Shown here one piece after another: positions 1-8,772 of a DNA stretch of 64,000 nt (its first letter is position 1; every line of letters begins with the position of its first letter). The notes under the pieces were generated by a model. That model did no database searches, was not told the origin of the DNA, and was given only the letters and a program-made list of their open reading frames with translations. Origin of the DNA: an uncultured Lacinutrix sp. GTDB taxonomy: Bacteria > Bacteroidota > Bacteroidia > Flavobacteriales > Flavobacteriaceae. The DNA lies in the NCBI RefSeq assembly GCF_947500605.1, contig NZ_CANMSJ010000007.1, forward strand, positions 117,869 to 181,868, given 5' to 3'. The position numbers and the translations under genes were made by a program.

Positions 1-2587
1 TTGTAGGTTCGTCTAAAATATAGAAGGTATTTCCTGTATCGCGTTTACTTAATTCTGTTGCTAATTTAATACGCTGTGCTTCACCACCAGAAAGCGTTGT
101 GCTTTGTTGCCCTAAAGTAATATAACCCAAACCAACATCTTTAATGGTTTTCAGTTTTTTATGAATTTTAGGTATGTTTTCAAAGAAATCTACACTTTCA
201 TTAATAGTCATGTTCAAGACATCACTAATACTTTTTCCTTTGTATCTAATTTCTAAAGTTTCACGGTTAAAACGTTTGCCTTGGCAGGTTTCACATTCTA
301 CGTAAACATCTGGAAGGAAATTCATTTCTATAACTCGTAATCCACCACCTTTGCACGTTTCACAACGTCCACCAGCCACATTAAAACTGAAACGACCAGG
401 TTTGTAACCTCTAATCATCGCTTCTGGAATTTTAGCAAATAAGCTTCTAATCTCTCCAAAAGTTCCTGTATAAGTAGCAGGATTACTTCTTGGTGTTCTA
501 CCAATTGGAGATTGGTTAATGTCTATAACCTTATCACAATGTTCTAAACCTTTAATACTTTTATAAGGCATTGGTTTTTTTACACCATTAAAATAGTAAG
601 CATTAAGAATAGGGTAGAGCGTTTCGTTAATTAAAGTAGATTTACCACTTCCTGAAACACCAGTAATACCAATCATCTTCCCTAAAGGTAGTTTTATAGA
701 TACATTTTTAAGATTGTTACCTGTACAACCTTTAAGCTCTATATACTTGCCATTACCTTCTCTTCGTTTTGCAGGAATTTCAATTTGCTTTTTACCGTTT
801 AGGTATTCCGCAGTTAACGTCTTTTCTTTTAGCAATTGTTTTGGTGTGCCTTGACTAATAATTTCACCACCAAATTTCCCTGCTCTTGGTCCAATATCTA
901 TAACGTGATCTGCACGTTCTATCATGTCTTTGTCGTGTTCTACAACAATAACAGAGTTTCCAATGTCGCGAAGTGCAACAAGAGAATTAATTAATTTTTC
1001 GTTATCACGTTGGTGTAAACCAATACTTGGTTCATCTAAAATATAAAGTACACCAACCAGTTGCGAGCCTATTTGTGTTGCCAAACGAATACGTTGTGCC
1101 TCACCACCAGAAAGGGATTTAGAGCTTCGGTTTAAGGATAAATAGGTTAAACCAACATCTAGTAAAAACTGAAGTCTCGCTTTAATTTCTTTAATTATTT
1201 CTTCGGCAATTATTAATTGTTTTTCAGATAAATTTTCTTCTAAAGTTTTAAACCATTCAGCTAAATCTACAATATCTTTATTTGCTAATTCGGCTATGTT
1301 TTTTCCAGCAACTTTAAAGTATAAAGATTCTTTTCTTAAACGAGAACCTTCGCAAACAGGACATTTTACTTTGTCCATATATTCTTTTGCCCAACGTTTT
1401 AAAGAAGTAGATTCAGCATTTTTATACTGGCTGTCTATAAAATTAGCAACACCTTCAAAATCTATTTTATAATCTCTTTTAACACCTAACGTTTTACTAT
1501 CGACAGAAAACTTTTCGTTACCACCATATAAAATAATTTGCTTAGCTTCTTTTGGGATGTCCTTGTAAGCATCAGTCATTTTAAAGTTAAAGCGTTCGGC
1601 AATTAATTCTAATTGTTTAAAAATCCAACTTTTCTTTTCAGGACCGTGTGGCGCTAAAGCTCCTGCTTTAATAGATAAATTAGCGTCTGGTACTATTTTA
1701 TTTTCGTTAACTTGGTATAAATCACCAATACCATTACAATTATCGCAAGCACCTTTTGGTGAGTTAAATGAGAAATTGTTTGGTTCTGGATTTGGATAAG
1801 ATATTCCCGAACTAGGACACATTAAATTTCTACTAAAATAACGTGCTTCTTGCGTATCGTGATCAATAACCATTAAAACATCCTCACCATGATACATGGC
1901 TGTGTTTATACTTTCGTCTAAACGTTTATCGTCTGCAATGCTATCGTCAATTTTAAGTCTATCGATTACAATTTCGATGTCGTGCATCTTGTAACGATCC
2001 AACTTCATGCCTTTAACAATGTCCTTAATCTCGCCATCGGTTCTCACTTTTACAAAGCCTTGCTTACCAATTTGCTCAAAAAGTTCGCGGTAATGTCCTT
2101 TTCTAGAACGTATAACAGGAGATAGAATGTTTATTTTTTTGCCTTTGTAGCTTTCAATAATTAGCGTTTTTATTTGCTCATCGCTATAACTTACCATTTT
2201 TTCGCCAGTATTGTAACTGTACGCATCACTTGCACGAGCGTAAAACAGACGCAAGAAATCGTAAATTTCTGTAATGGTTCCAACGGTAGAACGTGGCGAT
2301 TTACTAGTCGTTTTTTGTTCTATCGCGATAACAGGAGATAGGCCATCAATTTTATCGACATCTGGTCTTTCTAAACCGCCTAAAAATTGTCTGGCATAAG
2401 CCGAAAACGTTTCTATATAACGGCGTTGTCCTTCGGCATAAATAGTATCGAAAGCAAGAGACGACTTACCACTACCAGATAAACCAGTAATAACAACTAG
2501 TTTTTCTCGCGGTATTGTAACATCTATATTTTTTAGATTATGAACTCTGGCACCTTGTACCTCAATATTTTCTTCAAAATTTGTCAT
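1..2587 (-). CDS. uvrA: UvrA, excinuclease ABC subunit A (3' end outside window)
   Basis: DNA-damage recognition ATPase of nucleotide excision repair; it acts with UvrB and UvrC in the cytoplasm. The minus-strand frame opens at the ATG at 2585-2587 ([20 protein letters not shown]) and stays open to base 1, giving about 862 of the roughly 940 residues usual for the family, so only the C-terminal end is missing. The first Walker A ([10 protein letters not shown]) is close to the start. The middle contains an ABC signature LSGGEAQR, the Walker B ILDEPS and a second P-loop [11 protein letters not shown] CxxC zinc-finger pair (CETCKGGG / CETCQGKR) and a second LSGGEAQR follow, and the window ends at the second ILDEPT. 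A near-consensus -7 box, TAACTTCG on the minus strand at 2632-2625, lies about 40 bp upstream. Identification is secure. Confidence 0.97.
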   Translation of the reverse strand, partial: MTNFEENIEVQGARVHNLKNIDVTIPREKLVVITGLSGSGKSSLAFDTIYAEGQRRYIETFSAYARQFLGGLERPDVDKIDGLSPVIAIEQKTTSKSPRSTVGTITEIYDFLRLFYARASDAYSYNTGEKMVSYSDEQIKTLIIESYKGKKINILSPVIRSRKGHYRELFEQIGKQGFVKVRTDGEIKDIVKGMKLDRYKMHDIEIVIDRLKIDDSIADDKRLDESINTAMYHGEDVLMVIDHDTQEARYFSRNLMCPSSGISYPNPEPNNFSFNSPKGACDNCNGIGDLYQVNENKIVPDANLSIKAGALAPHGPEKKSWIFKQLELIAERFNFKMTDAYKDIPKEAKQIILYGGNEKFSVDSKTLGVKRDYKIDFEGVANFIDSQYKNAESTSLKRWAKEYMDKVKCPVCEGSRLRKESLYFKVAGKNIAELANKDIVDLAEWFKTLEENLSEKQLIIAEEIIKEIKARLQFLLDVGLTYLSLNRSSKSLSGGEAQRIRLATQIGSQLVGVLYILDEPSIGLHQRDNEKLINSLVALRDIGNSVIVVEHDKDMIERADHVIDIGPRAGKFGGEIISQGTPKQLLKEKTLTAEYLNGKKQIEIPAKRREGNGKYIELKGCTGNNLKNVSIKLPLGKMIGITGVSGSGKSTLINETLYPILNAYYFNGVKKPMPYKSIKGLEHCDKVIDINQSPIGRTPRSNPATYTGTFGEIRSLFAKIPEAMIRGYKPGRFSFNVAGGRCETCKGGGLRVIEMNFLPDVYVECETCQGKRFNRETLEIRYKGKSISDVLNMTINESVDFFENIPKIHKKLKTIKDVGLGYITLGQQSTTLSGGEAQRIKLATELSKRDTGNTFYILDEPT

Positions 2588-2752
2588 AGCAAAAGCATAA
2601 CTCTGCTCTTTTTAAGCAGATTTGCGAAGTTACGGTTTTTCGCTTTCTTTTTAAAATAGCTATAGTTAGGATTTTATTAAAAGTGCCTTTCTTTTGATGA
2701 AAGGAATTTTACGATTTTAAAATTTAATTTATAACTTCGATTTTCGAAATTT

Positions 2753-2863
2753 TGTCAGTTCGAGTGATTCTGATTTTTTTTATCAGAATTGTATCGAGAA
2801 CATATAATATGAGCTTCTTGATATAATTTTTCATACTTCAAAATCACTCGAAGTGACATTGTT
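2753..2863. repeat. Inverted-repeat element, cruciform-forming (MITE/REP-like)
   Basis: The outer arms GTCAGTTCGAGTGATT (about 2754-2769) and AATCACTCGAAGTGAC (about 2847-2862) are inverted copies with one mismatch. Inner arms TTGTATCGAGAA and TTCTTGATATAA also pair imperfectly. The whole could fold into one long imperfect hairpin of about 110 nt. It carries no coding capacity and looks like a non-autonomous or REP-type dispersed element. Confidence 0.6.
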
Positions 2864-2865
2864 TT

Positions 2866-2945
2866 GTCATTCCGCACTTGATACGGAATCCACTTTAAAA
2901 TTAAGTTTAACATTAACAAGATTCCTGCCTTCGCAGGAATGACAA
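2866..2945. repeat. Dispersed repeat with TGTCATTCC...GGAATGACA ends
   Basis: An 80-bp element bounded by inverted TGTCATTCC and GGAATGACA ends. The right half is the short palindrome ATTCCTGCCTTCGCAGGAAT, the same core found near 4885, 4915, 10275, 10305, 10480, 10510, 10685 and 10715. It ends only a few bases before the start codon at 2952, so it may supply part of that gene's leader. Confidence 0.65.
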
Positions 2946-2951
2946 GAAAAT

Positions 2952-3476
2952 ATGAAAATACTAGGAATAGGCTCAAGAATTAGCCACAACGAATTTGGAA
3001 AAGGAGTTGTTACAAACGTCGATAACCAGCAATATTGGGTGACGTTTATAGAAAACGGATTGGAAACCATTGCGTTTGATGAAGAGATAGAAATAATAGA
3101 AGTTGCAGATAGCGAAGTCGATACTGTTAGTTTTTTTGATGTCGAGCAAAGCTTTATGCGCTTACTTAAAAAGTATAGCGATGTTAGCGAAGTGGTACAC
3201 ATTGGTGATAAATGGAAAGGAGGAAAACTAATTTTAGAACCTGGAGATACCAATTTAAAAAGTAGGGAAATTAAGATTGATGATTTCTTTCATAAAATCA
3301 CAATGGTTCGTGATCGTATTCGCGTTATGGAACAAAAGGTGAATTCTAGTACTCTTGAAGAGCAAGAAAAAATAGATATACAACAATATATTACACGTAT
3401 TTATGGCAGCTTGACGACTTTTAATGTGTTGTTTAAGTCTAAGGAACAGCAGTTTGTAGGGCAGAGGAGTAAGTAG
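2952..3476 (+). CDS. Conserved hypothetical protein with N-terminal Tudor/SH3-like segment
   Basis: A 174-residue soluble protein of unknown function. The first 45 residues (GSRISHNEFGKGVV, then WVTFIENGLETIAF) resemble the small Tudor-like barrel at the C-terminus of UvrD/PcrA helicases: V-x-H-x-x-F-G-x-G-x-V followed by beta strands. The rest is acidic and helical with no motif that I recognise and no signal peptide or membrane helix. It stands alone on the plus strand between repeats and a convergent gene pair whose stop is 4 bp away. The ATG at 2952 directly follows a repeat element, so its ribosome-binding context is unusual. A nucleic-acid or RNA-polymerase-related role would be inference from the Tudor-like segment only. 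Confidence 0.75.
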   Translation: MKILGIGSRISHNEFGKGVVTNVDNQQYWVTFIENGLETIAFDEEIEIIEVADSEVDTVSFFDVEQSFMRLLKKYSDVSEVVHIGDKWKGGKLILEPGDTNLKSREIKIDDFFHKITMVRDRIRVMEQKVNSSTLEEQEKIDIQQYITRIYGSLTTFNVLFKSKEQQFVGQRSK

Positions 3477-3479
3477 TAT

Positions 3480-3866
3480 TTACTGCTCTGTTTTATGGTG
3501 TTTAAAAAAATATGCTTTTTTTATTAAAAGAAAGTAGATAACAATTGGAATAAAAACACAAATTATAACGGATGATGCTGTGTAATTACTACCAACACTA
3601 TCGAAGCTTCTTAAAAAATCTGCTGATATATCGAATAACCAATTTGAAAAGACTGTAAAGTCATTGATAAAAAGCAGTGTTAAGGAGATAACAATAATAC
3701 TTATAATTTTAATGTAATTGAATTTATAGATTTTATCTATTAAAAACGCCCAAGAAAACGGTATTAAAATAAACCAAACGATAATATTAATCTCTTTATA
3801 ACTAAAACCTGTAGTTCTGGAAAGGAACATTAAAATTTCGTAAGTTATTTCGAAGAGTTTTTTCAT
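3480..3866 (-). CDS. Small integral membrane protein, unknown function
   Basis: 128 residues with three or four hydrophobic segments (around residues 26-44, 51-70 and 95-116), so it is almost certainly an inner-membrane protein. No family is recognised. It lies 4 bp downstream of the preceding minus-strand gene (3871-4608), which suggests co-transcription and possibly a shared function. Codon use resembles the neighbours. The stop codon is 3 bp from the convergent plus-strand gene at 3476. Confidence 0.7.
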   Translation of the reverse strand: MKKLFEITYEILMFLSRTTGFSYKEINIIVWFILIPFSWAFLIDKIYKFNYIKIISIIVISLTLLFINDFTVFSNWLFDISADFLRSFDSVGSNYTASSVIICVFIPIVIYFLLIKKAYFFKHHKTEQ

Positions 3867-3870
3867 TTAA

Positions 3871-4608
3871 TTACTCTCTGTTTGTCTTAATCCCTTCAAT
3901 CTCCAAACCTAAAACCATCATTTTATGAAACGTTGGTAATTGTGCGCCAGTAGCTGTAGTTGTCCAATCGCTCCAAGTGGCTTCGAGTCCGTTAATTGGT
4001 AAAATATCTACCCACATTTGAAAACTTTTAGGCTTGCCAGTGTCGTCTAAATGCCATAAATACGAATCTCCAGGAGTAGAGCCACCAGAACTATAAGTCA
4101 CTAATAAAGCTTTTTCATTATTCTCTAAAGTAACGATGCTTCTTGTTGTTCCAGGATCGAAAACCTTATAAGGCGCAACAACCCAAAAGGTATCGTTATT
4201 AAAATAGCTTATTGCTTTTTCTATTAATGCTGCACTATTTTCGCCTTCAATTTTTGTTTCATTTTGAAACACTTCATTTTTAGAATTATCATTGAAATCT
4301 AAATTTACTTTATAGTTTTTCCAATAGACTTCGCAAGTGTTTTCGGTCTTGTTCCATTTAAAATGATGACGCTTTTTAAAAGTGAATTCTATGTAATCTG
4401 TAGCTTTGTATGCATCGTAGTTTAGTGCATCTAACATTTTGTTAGCGAACACATCTGCTTGAGCTGTTTCTTTACCAACAGGTAGTTCTTCGTTATATTT
4501 AAAATATAAAAAACCAAAGAGTAGAAGTGTAGGTAGTGTTATAAAAACAATTGCTCCAGCTACTATTTTTAGTATTCTTTTTGGTGTCAGTTTTTTTCTT
4601 TTTCTCAT
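3871..4608 (-). CDS. Membrane-anchored hypothetical protein
   Basis: 245 residues. A lysine/arginine-rich N-terminus (MRKRKKLTPKR) is followed by one hydrophobic helix (about residues 15-35), then a large domain expected on the periplasmic side. The soluble part has tryptophan- and tyrosine-rich stretches such as FDPGTTRSIVTLE and TYSSGGSTPGDSYLWHLDDTGKP. These recall Bacteroidota lipoprotein/DUF6503-like beta-rich domains with an LolA-type flavour; that comparison is only inference. It is the first gene of a two-gene minus-strand unit with the membrane protein at 3480-3866. Confidence 0.72.
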   Translation of the reverse strand: MRKRKKLTPKRILKIVAGAIVFITLPTLLLFGFLYFKYNEELPVGKETAQADVFANKMLDALNYDAYKATDYIEFTFKKRHHFKWNKTENTCEVYWKNYKVNLDFNDNSKNEVFQNETKIEGENSAALIEKAISYFNNDTFWVVAPYKVFDPGTTRSIVTLENNEKALLVTYSSGGSTPGDSYLWHLDDTGKPKSFQMWVDILPINGLEATWSDWTTTATGAQLPTFHKMMVLGLEIEGIKTNRE

Positions 4609-4938
4609 TGGGAGATTTTATAAGTTATGTCATTGCGAGAAGAGACGAAGGAACGACGTGGCAATCTCTTTAATTTTAATACAAATTTAAAAGATTGCCA
4701 CGTTCTTTGTCTTTTAAATGATGAATTATTTTAAAAATTAGCTTCGCTCTTTTAGGTAAAACCATCCGAATTCTAATAAAGTAGAATCCACCTTCCTTCG
4801 TCTGAAGGGAGGAGCTGACAATGAGTGTGTTTTTATGCTTAGTAAACCTCTATGTAAAGGTGTTTTCTTAAACTAAACTAAGATTCCTGCCTTTGCAGGA
4901 ATGACAAATTAGAGATTCCTGCTTTCACAGGAATTTGG
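4609..4938. repeat. Intergenic cluster of dispersed palindromic repeats
   Basis: No gene. 4630-4710 holds a GTCATTGCGAG-type repeat with a hairpin whose arms are GACGTGGCAATCTCTTTAA and TTAAAAGATTGCCACGTTC. 4731-4830 is a diverged copy of the unit (TTCGCTCTTTT...CCACCTTCCTTC...GGAGCTGA) that occurs three times at 10273-10890. 4882-4935 carries two ATTCCTGC...GCAGGAAT palindromes. Confidence 0.65.
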
Positions 4939-6627
4939 TTAAAACCCAGCAGCAGCATCATCACCACGAGAATCTGCACCACCTTCAAGAGAACCATCTG
5001 GTAATACTAAAATACCATCTACAACACCAATAACTGGCGAGCGTTCTTCGTTTATTGTATAACCTTTTTGTTCTAAAGCGGTAATAGTTTTTGTATTAAA
5101 GCGATTAGGTTCCATTCTAATTTCATCTGGTAACCATTGGTGATGAAAACGCGGTGCATTAACAGCTTCTTGCATACCCATTTTAAACTCGTGTACATTT
5201 AAAATAGTCTGTAAAACCGAGGTGATAATTGTTGAACCTCCAGGTGTTCCAACGCTCATTAATAATTTTCCATCTTTTTCTACAATAGTTGGCGTCATAG
5301 AACTTAGCATGCGTTTTTCTGGTAAAATAGCATTGGCTTCAGCGCCAATAAGTCCGTATACGTTTGGTATGCCAGGTTTGCTAGAAAAATCGTCCATTTC
5401 ATTGTTTAAAAAGAAGCCTAATTCTTGACAATATAATTTAGAACCATAATAAGAATTTAAAGTGGTTGTTACAGCAATAGCATTACCAAAAGAATCGACA
5501 ATAGAGTAGTGCGTTGTTTCATCACTTTCTACAATATCAACAGTACCATGAGAAATTTCGGTAGAAGGTGTTGCTTTTTCAAAAGAAAAACTTGACATTC
5601 TGTCTTTTAAATACCCATCACTTACTAATTTGTCTTGTGGGACTTCTACAAAATCAGGATCACCTAAATAATGGCTTCTATCTGCATAAGCGCGACGTTC
5701 AGCTTCAGCTAAAACCTGAATTGTTTTTGTAGAGTTGTGTCCAAATGTATCTAAGTCGTAACTTTCAACCGACTTTAATACTTGTGCCATGGTAATACCT
5801 CCACTTGAAGGCGGAGACATTGAAATAATACGTAAATCGTCGTAATTAAAAGTAATAGGCGTTCTCCATTTCGCTTGGTAATTTGCTAAATCTTCTTCAG
5901 TAATAATACCACCATTATCTTGAATAAACTGTGCTAATATTTTAGCCGTTTTTCCTTTATAAAACTCATCACGACCGTTTTTCATTATTCGTGTTAGTGT
6001 TTCTGCTAATTCTGGATATTTAATAGTGTCATTTGCTTTCCAGTTTTTAATAAACTGAATAGAATCTTTATTGGTAAGCTTAAAATCGGTTTGCTTTTCT
6101 GCAATTCTAATTTCTTGTTTTTTAGTAACAATAACACCTCTTTTTGCTAAAGCGATAACAGGTTTTAAAATGGTTTCAATAGGTAACGAACCAAACTTTT
6201 TATGGACTTCAAAAACACCTGCAATAGTACCAGGAATTCCAACAGCCATTGCACCACGTGTACTTAAATCGGGAATAACATTGCCTATAGAATCCAAATA
6301 CATGTCTTTTGTCGCTGCTAATGGTGCTTTTTCTCTATAGTCTAAAGCGCCAATTTTACCGTCGTTTAATCTGTAAACCATAAAACCACCACCTCCAATA
6401 TTTCCAGCGTTGGGATAAGCGACTGCTAAAGCAAGGTCTGTAGCCATCATAGCATCGAAAGCGTTTCCGCCTTGTTCCATAATTTGTTTTGCAATGTTAG
6501 AAGCTTCAACTCTTGCCGAAACAACCATTGCTTTTTGTGTAACTAAACCACGAACGGGCGCTTTCTTTTTACAAGAAAAACAGATTGTAATTGTCGCAAT
6601 TACGAGTAGTGTGTTTTTTAGCTTCAT
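4939..6627 (-). CDS. ggt: Gamma-glutamyltransferase (lipoprotein)
   Basis: Cleaves the gamma-glutamyl bond of glutathione and related compounds in the periplasm and transfers glutamate to water or amino acids. It is a 562-residue Ntn-hydrolase precursor that self-cleaves into two subunits. The autoprocessing and catalytic threonine is T371 in TTHYSIVDSFGNA, followed by the expected TLNSYYGSKL. Other family landmarks are GNAFDAMMA (about 54-62), GGGGFMVYR (78-86), PPSSGGI (272-278) and the C-terminal GTPGGSTIITSVLQ. The N-terminus ends in a lipobox (CFSC, C19), so it is predicted to be lipid-anchored. Monocistronic: AcpH starts upstream on the same strand, separated by about 60 bp holding a repeat. 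Length and motifs are normal for the family. Confidence 0.95.
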   Translation of the reverse strand: MKLKNTLLVIATITICFSCKKKAPVRGLVTQKAMVVSARVEASNIAKQIMEQGGNAFDAMMATDLALAVAYPNAGNIGGGGFMVYRLNDGKIGALDYREKAPLAATKDMYLDSIGNVIPDLSTRGAMAVGIPGTIAGVFEVHKKFGSLPIETILKPVIALAKRGVIVTKKQEIRIAEKQTDFKLTNKDSIQFIKNWKANDTIKYPELAETLTRIMKNGRDEFYKGKTAKILAQFIQDNGGIITEEDLANYQAKWRTPITFNYDDLRIISMSPPSSGGITMAQVLKSVESYDLDTFGHNSTKTIQVLAEAERRAYADRSHYLGDPDFVEVPQDKLVSDGYLKDRMSSFSFEKATPSTEISHGTVDIVESDETTHYSIVDSFGNAIAVTTTLNSYYGSKLYCQELGFFLNNEMDDFSSKPGIPNVYGLIGAEANAILPEKRMLSSMTPTIVEKDGKLLMSVGTPGGSTIITSVLQTILNVHEFKMGMQEAVNAPRFHHQWLPDEIRMEPNRFNTKTITALEQKGYTINEERSPVIGVVDGILVLPDGSLEGGADSRGDDAAAGF

Positions 6628-6639
6628 TTTTAGTATCTG

Positions 6640-6680
6640 TTATTTAAAGATTCCTCACTTCGTTCTGAATGACAAAACGT
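6640..6680. repeat. Short dispersed repeat (AAGATTCCTCACTTCGTTCTGAATGACA type)
   Basis: This sequence is the inverse complement of the one at about 47752-47785 (TGTCATTCAGAACGAAGTGAAGAATCTTTT). It sits between ggt and the acpH-like gene and belongs to the same loosely related family of GTCATTC-containing repeats scattered through the window. Confidence 0.55.
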
Positions 6681-6685
6681 AACGT

Positions 6686-7279
6686 TTATCTGTTTTCTAT
6701 TTCTTTTAATTTCTTCGCTGAAAACTGAATCAGTTCATCAAAAAAGCGGGTAAATTCATCTTCAAATTCATCATAGAATTCTTGCAGTTCGTTTACGGCT
6801 AAATTCATTTGCGAACGGTTTTGTGTTCTTTTATTCATACCAACCAACACTTTCCCAATACCTTCAATGGTAGCATAGCTTAATAGCCAATTATCGGCAA
6901 TCATATAAGGCATCATTTTTTGAATTCTTGCTGGTAATACTTCAAAGTTATCTTGTAAACTAGTATAGAAATTATCGATGTATTCAGCTAAAGGCACATC
7001 AGAATAATTACTCCAGTTTTTAGCCAAAAAATGATCGTATAGAATATCGACTATCACACCAGAATAATGTCCGTAATTTTTATGCAGCCTTTTGGTACTT
7101 ACTCTTACTGTTTTATGTGCATCTGTAAACGTATCGATTTGGCGATGCAGTAAAATACCAGTTTGAATGTCTTTTGGATATTTCTGGTATTTTTTACCAC
7201 GAATACCATCGGCAATAAAATTACCAATAGTTATGTCTTCGTTATTTCCTGATAAATATATATGTGCGAGAAAATTCAT
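6686..7279 (-). CDS. Acyl carrier protein phosphodiesterase family protein (AcpH-like)
   Basis: Matches the AcpH/DUF479 family, which in E. coli removes the 4'-phosphopantetheine arm from ACP. The N-terminal signature MNFLAHIYLS, the NFIADGIRG segment (residues 21-29) and the HRQIDTFTDAH motif (about 45-55) carry the His/Asp metal ligands of this HD-like family. 197 residues is the usual length. It is divergently arranged with glmM, with 80 bp between start codons. It might act on ACP or on another phosphopantetheinylated or unrelated phosphodiester substrate; Bacteroidota members have seldom been tested. Confidence 0.88.
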   Translation of the reverse strand: MNFLAHIYLSGNNEDITIGNFIADGIRGKKYQKYPKDIQTGILLHRQIDTFTDAHKTVRVSTKRLHKNYGHYSGVIVDILYDHFLAKNWSNYSDVPLAEYIDNFYTSLQDNFEVLPARIQKMMPYMIADNWLLSYATIEGIGKVLVGMNKRTQNRSQMNLAVNELQEFYDEFEDEFTRFFDELIQFSAKKLKEIENR

Positions 7280-7326
7280 AGGTCGAATTTACGAATTCAG
7301 AATAGATAAATCCGCTTTTGAAATAG

Positions 7327-7334
7327 TATATTTG
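7327..7334 (+). promoter_or_regulatory. Predicted -7 box of the glmM promoter
   Basis: TATATTTG matches the Bacteroidota -7 consensus TAnnTTTG exactly, 25 bp upstream of the glmM start. This implies a leader of roughly 15-20 nt. No clear -33 TTTG is visible at the usual distance. Confidence 0.45.
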
Positions 7335-7359
7335 TAGTTCAATTTTAAAAATTATATTA

Positions 7360-8748
7360 ATGACACTTATAAAATCTATTTCAGGAATTCGAGGAACTAT
7401 TGGCGGAAAGGTTGGAGAAAACCTAACACCAATTGATGCTGTAAAATTCGCATCGGCTTACGGTACTTGGTTAAAAACGCAACGTACAAAAGATAATTAT
7501 CGTGTTGTTGTGGGTAGAGATGCTAGAATTTCTGGAGCAATGATTCAGAATTTAGTAATGAATACCTTAGTAGGTTTAGGTATTGATGTTATAGATTTAG
7601 ATTTGTCTACAACACCAACGGTTGAAATTGCTGTGCCAATGGAACATGCCGATGGAGGTATTATTTTAACTGCAAGTCATAACCCAAAACAATGGAATGC
7701 TTTAAAATTATTAAATGCTAAAGGAGAGTTTTTAGATGCCGCTGAAGGTGCAAAGATTTTAGAGATTGCAGAAAGCGATGCTATGCAGTTTGCAGATGTA
7801 GATAGTTTAGGAGAAATTACCAGAAATGATGCTTATATCGATATTCATATCGACGAAGTTTTAGAATTAGAATATGTAGATAAAAAAGCAATTGCAGCAG
7901 CAAATTTTAAAGTTGTAGTCGATGGTGTAAATTCTACAGGAGGTATTGCTATTCCTTTATTATTAGAACGTTTAGGAGTAGAGGCAGTAAAGTTATATTG
8001 TGATCCAACAGGAGAATTTCCTCACAATCCAGAACCGTTAAAAGAACATTTAACAGATTTATCTGCGGAAGTACAAAAGCATCATGCCGATTTTGGTATT
8101 GTTGTAGATCCAGATGTAGACAGATTAGCTTTTATGGATGAAAACGGAGAAATGTTTGGCGAAGAATACACATTAGTAGCCTGTGCCGATCATGTATTAA
8201 GTAGAAATCCAGGAAACACAGTAAGTAATATGAGCTCAACAAGAGCGTTGCGCGATATTACCGAAAAACATGGTGGAACTTACGAAGCAAGTGCTGTTGG
8301 AGAAGTGAATGTAGTAACATTAATGAAAAAAAATAACGCTGTAATTGGTGGCGAAGGTAATGGAGGTATTATTTATCCAGCGTCTCATTACGGACGTGAT
8401 GCTTTAGTTGGTGTGGCCTTATTTTTAACGCTTTTAGCGGAAAAGAAAATGAGTGTAAGTGACCTTAAAAAAACATACACGAGTTACTTTATGAGTAAAA
8501 AGAAAATAGCCTTAACACCACAAATTAATGTTGATGCTATTTTAATGGAAATGGCAGCAAAGTATAAAGATGAAAATTTAAACATTGTAGATGGTGTGAA
8601 AATTGATTTTGCTGAAAACTGGGTACACTTAAGAAAAAGTAATACAGAGCCAATTATTAGAATTTATACTGAAGCAAAGTCGCAGCAAATAGCAGATGAT
8701 TTAGCCGATAAGATTATTGCTGAAATTAAAGCTATTGCTAAAATATAG
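7360..8748 (+). CDS. glmM: Phosphoglucosamine mutase / phosphohexomutase
   Basis: Alpha-D-phosphohexomutase family; converts glucosamine-6-phosphate to glucosamine-1-phosphate on the way to UDP-GlcNAc. All four signature loops are present: the phosphoserine loop TASHNP (S106), the Mg-binding loop DPDVDRLAF (about 247-255), the sugar-binding GEGNGG (about 329-334) and the phosphate-binding RKSNTEPIIRIY near the C-terminus. It has 462 residues, full length. Bacteroidota paralogues annotated as phosphoglucomutase/phosphomannomutase look similar, but the isolated single-copy context and RxSNTEP loop favour GlmM. The downstream aminotransferase begins 24 bp after the stop, so the two are probably co-transcribed. 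Confidence 0.9.
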   Translation: MTLIKSISGIRGTIGGKVGENLTPIDAVKFASAYGTWLKTQRTKDNYRVVVGRDARISGAMIQNLVMNTLVGLGIDVIDLDLSTTPTVEIAVPMEHADGGIILTASHNPKQWNALKLLNAKGEFLDAAEGAKILEIAESDAMQFADVDSLGEITRNDAYIDIHIDEVLELEYVDKKAIAAANFKVVVDGVNSTGGIAIPLLLERLGVEAVKLYCDPTGEFPHNPEPLKEHLTDLSAEVQKHHADFGIVVDPDVDRLAFMDENGEMFGEEYTLVACADHVLSRNPGNTVSNMSSTRALRDITEKHGGTYEASAVGEVNVVTLMKKNNAVIGGEGNGGIIYPASHYGRDALVGVALFLTLLAEKKMSVSDLKKTYTSYFMSKKKIALTPQINVDAILMEMAAKYKDENLNIVDGVKIDFAENWVHLRKSNTEPIIRIYTEAKSQQIADDLADKIIAEIKAIAKI

Positions 8749-8772
8749 TACTAATAGAATAATACAATTATT

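Larger units (their letters stand above)
2588..2951. other. Intergenic stretch with no gene, filled by palindromic repeats
   Basis: Apart from the likely uvrA promoter (about 2625-2660) this gap holds two repeat elements described separately. Short open frames here encode VIPAKAGI-type peptides, which are translations of the repeat and not genes. Confidence 0.7.

Noticed and set aside
2755..2976. Minus-strand frame containing VIPAKAGI
   Set aside because: It is the translation of a dispersed palindromic repeat and overlaps the real gene at 2952; such peptides are common false calls.
2867..3253. Minus-strand frame of 128 codons opposite the Tudor-like gene
   Set aside because: Low-complexity serine-rich translation of the antisense of a better supported gene.
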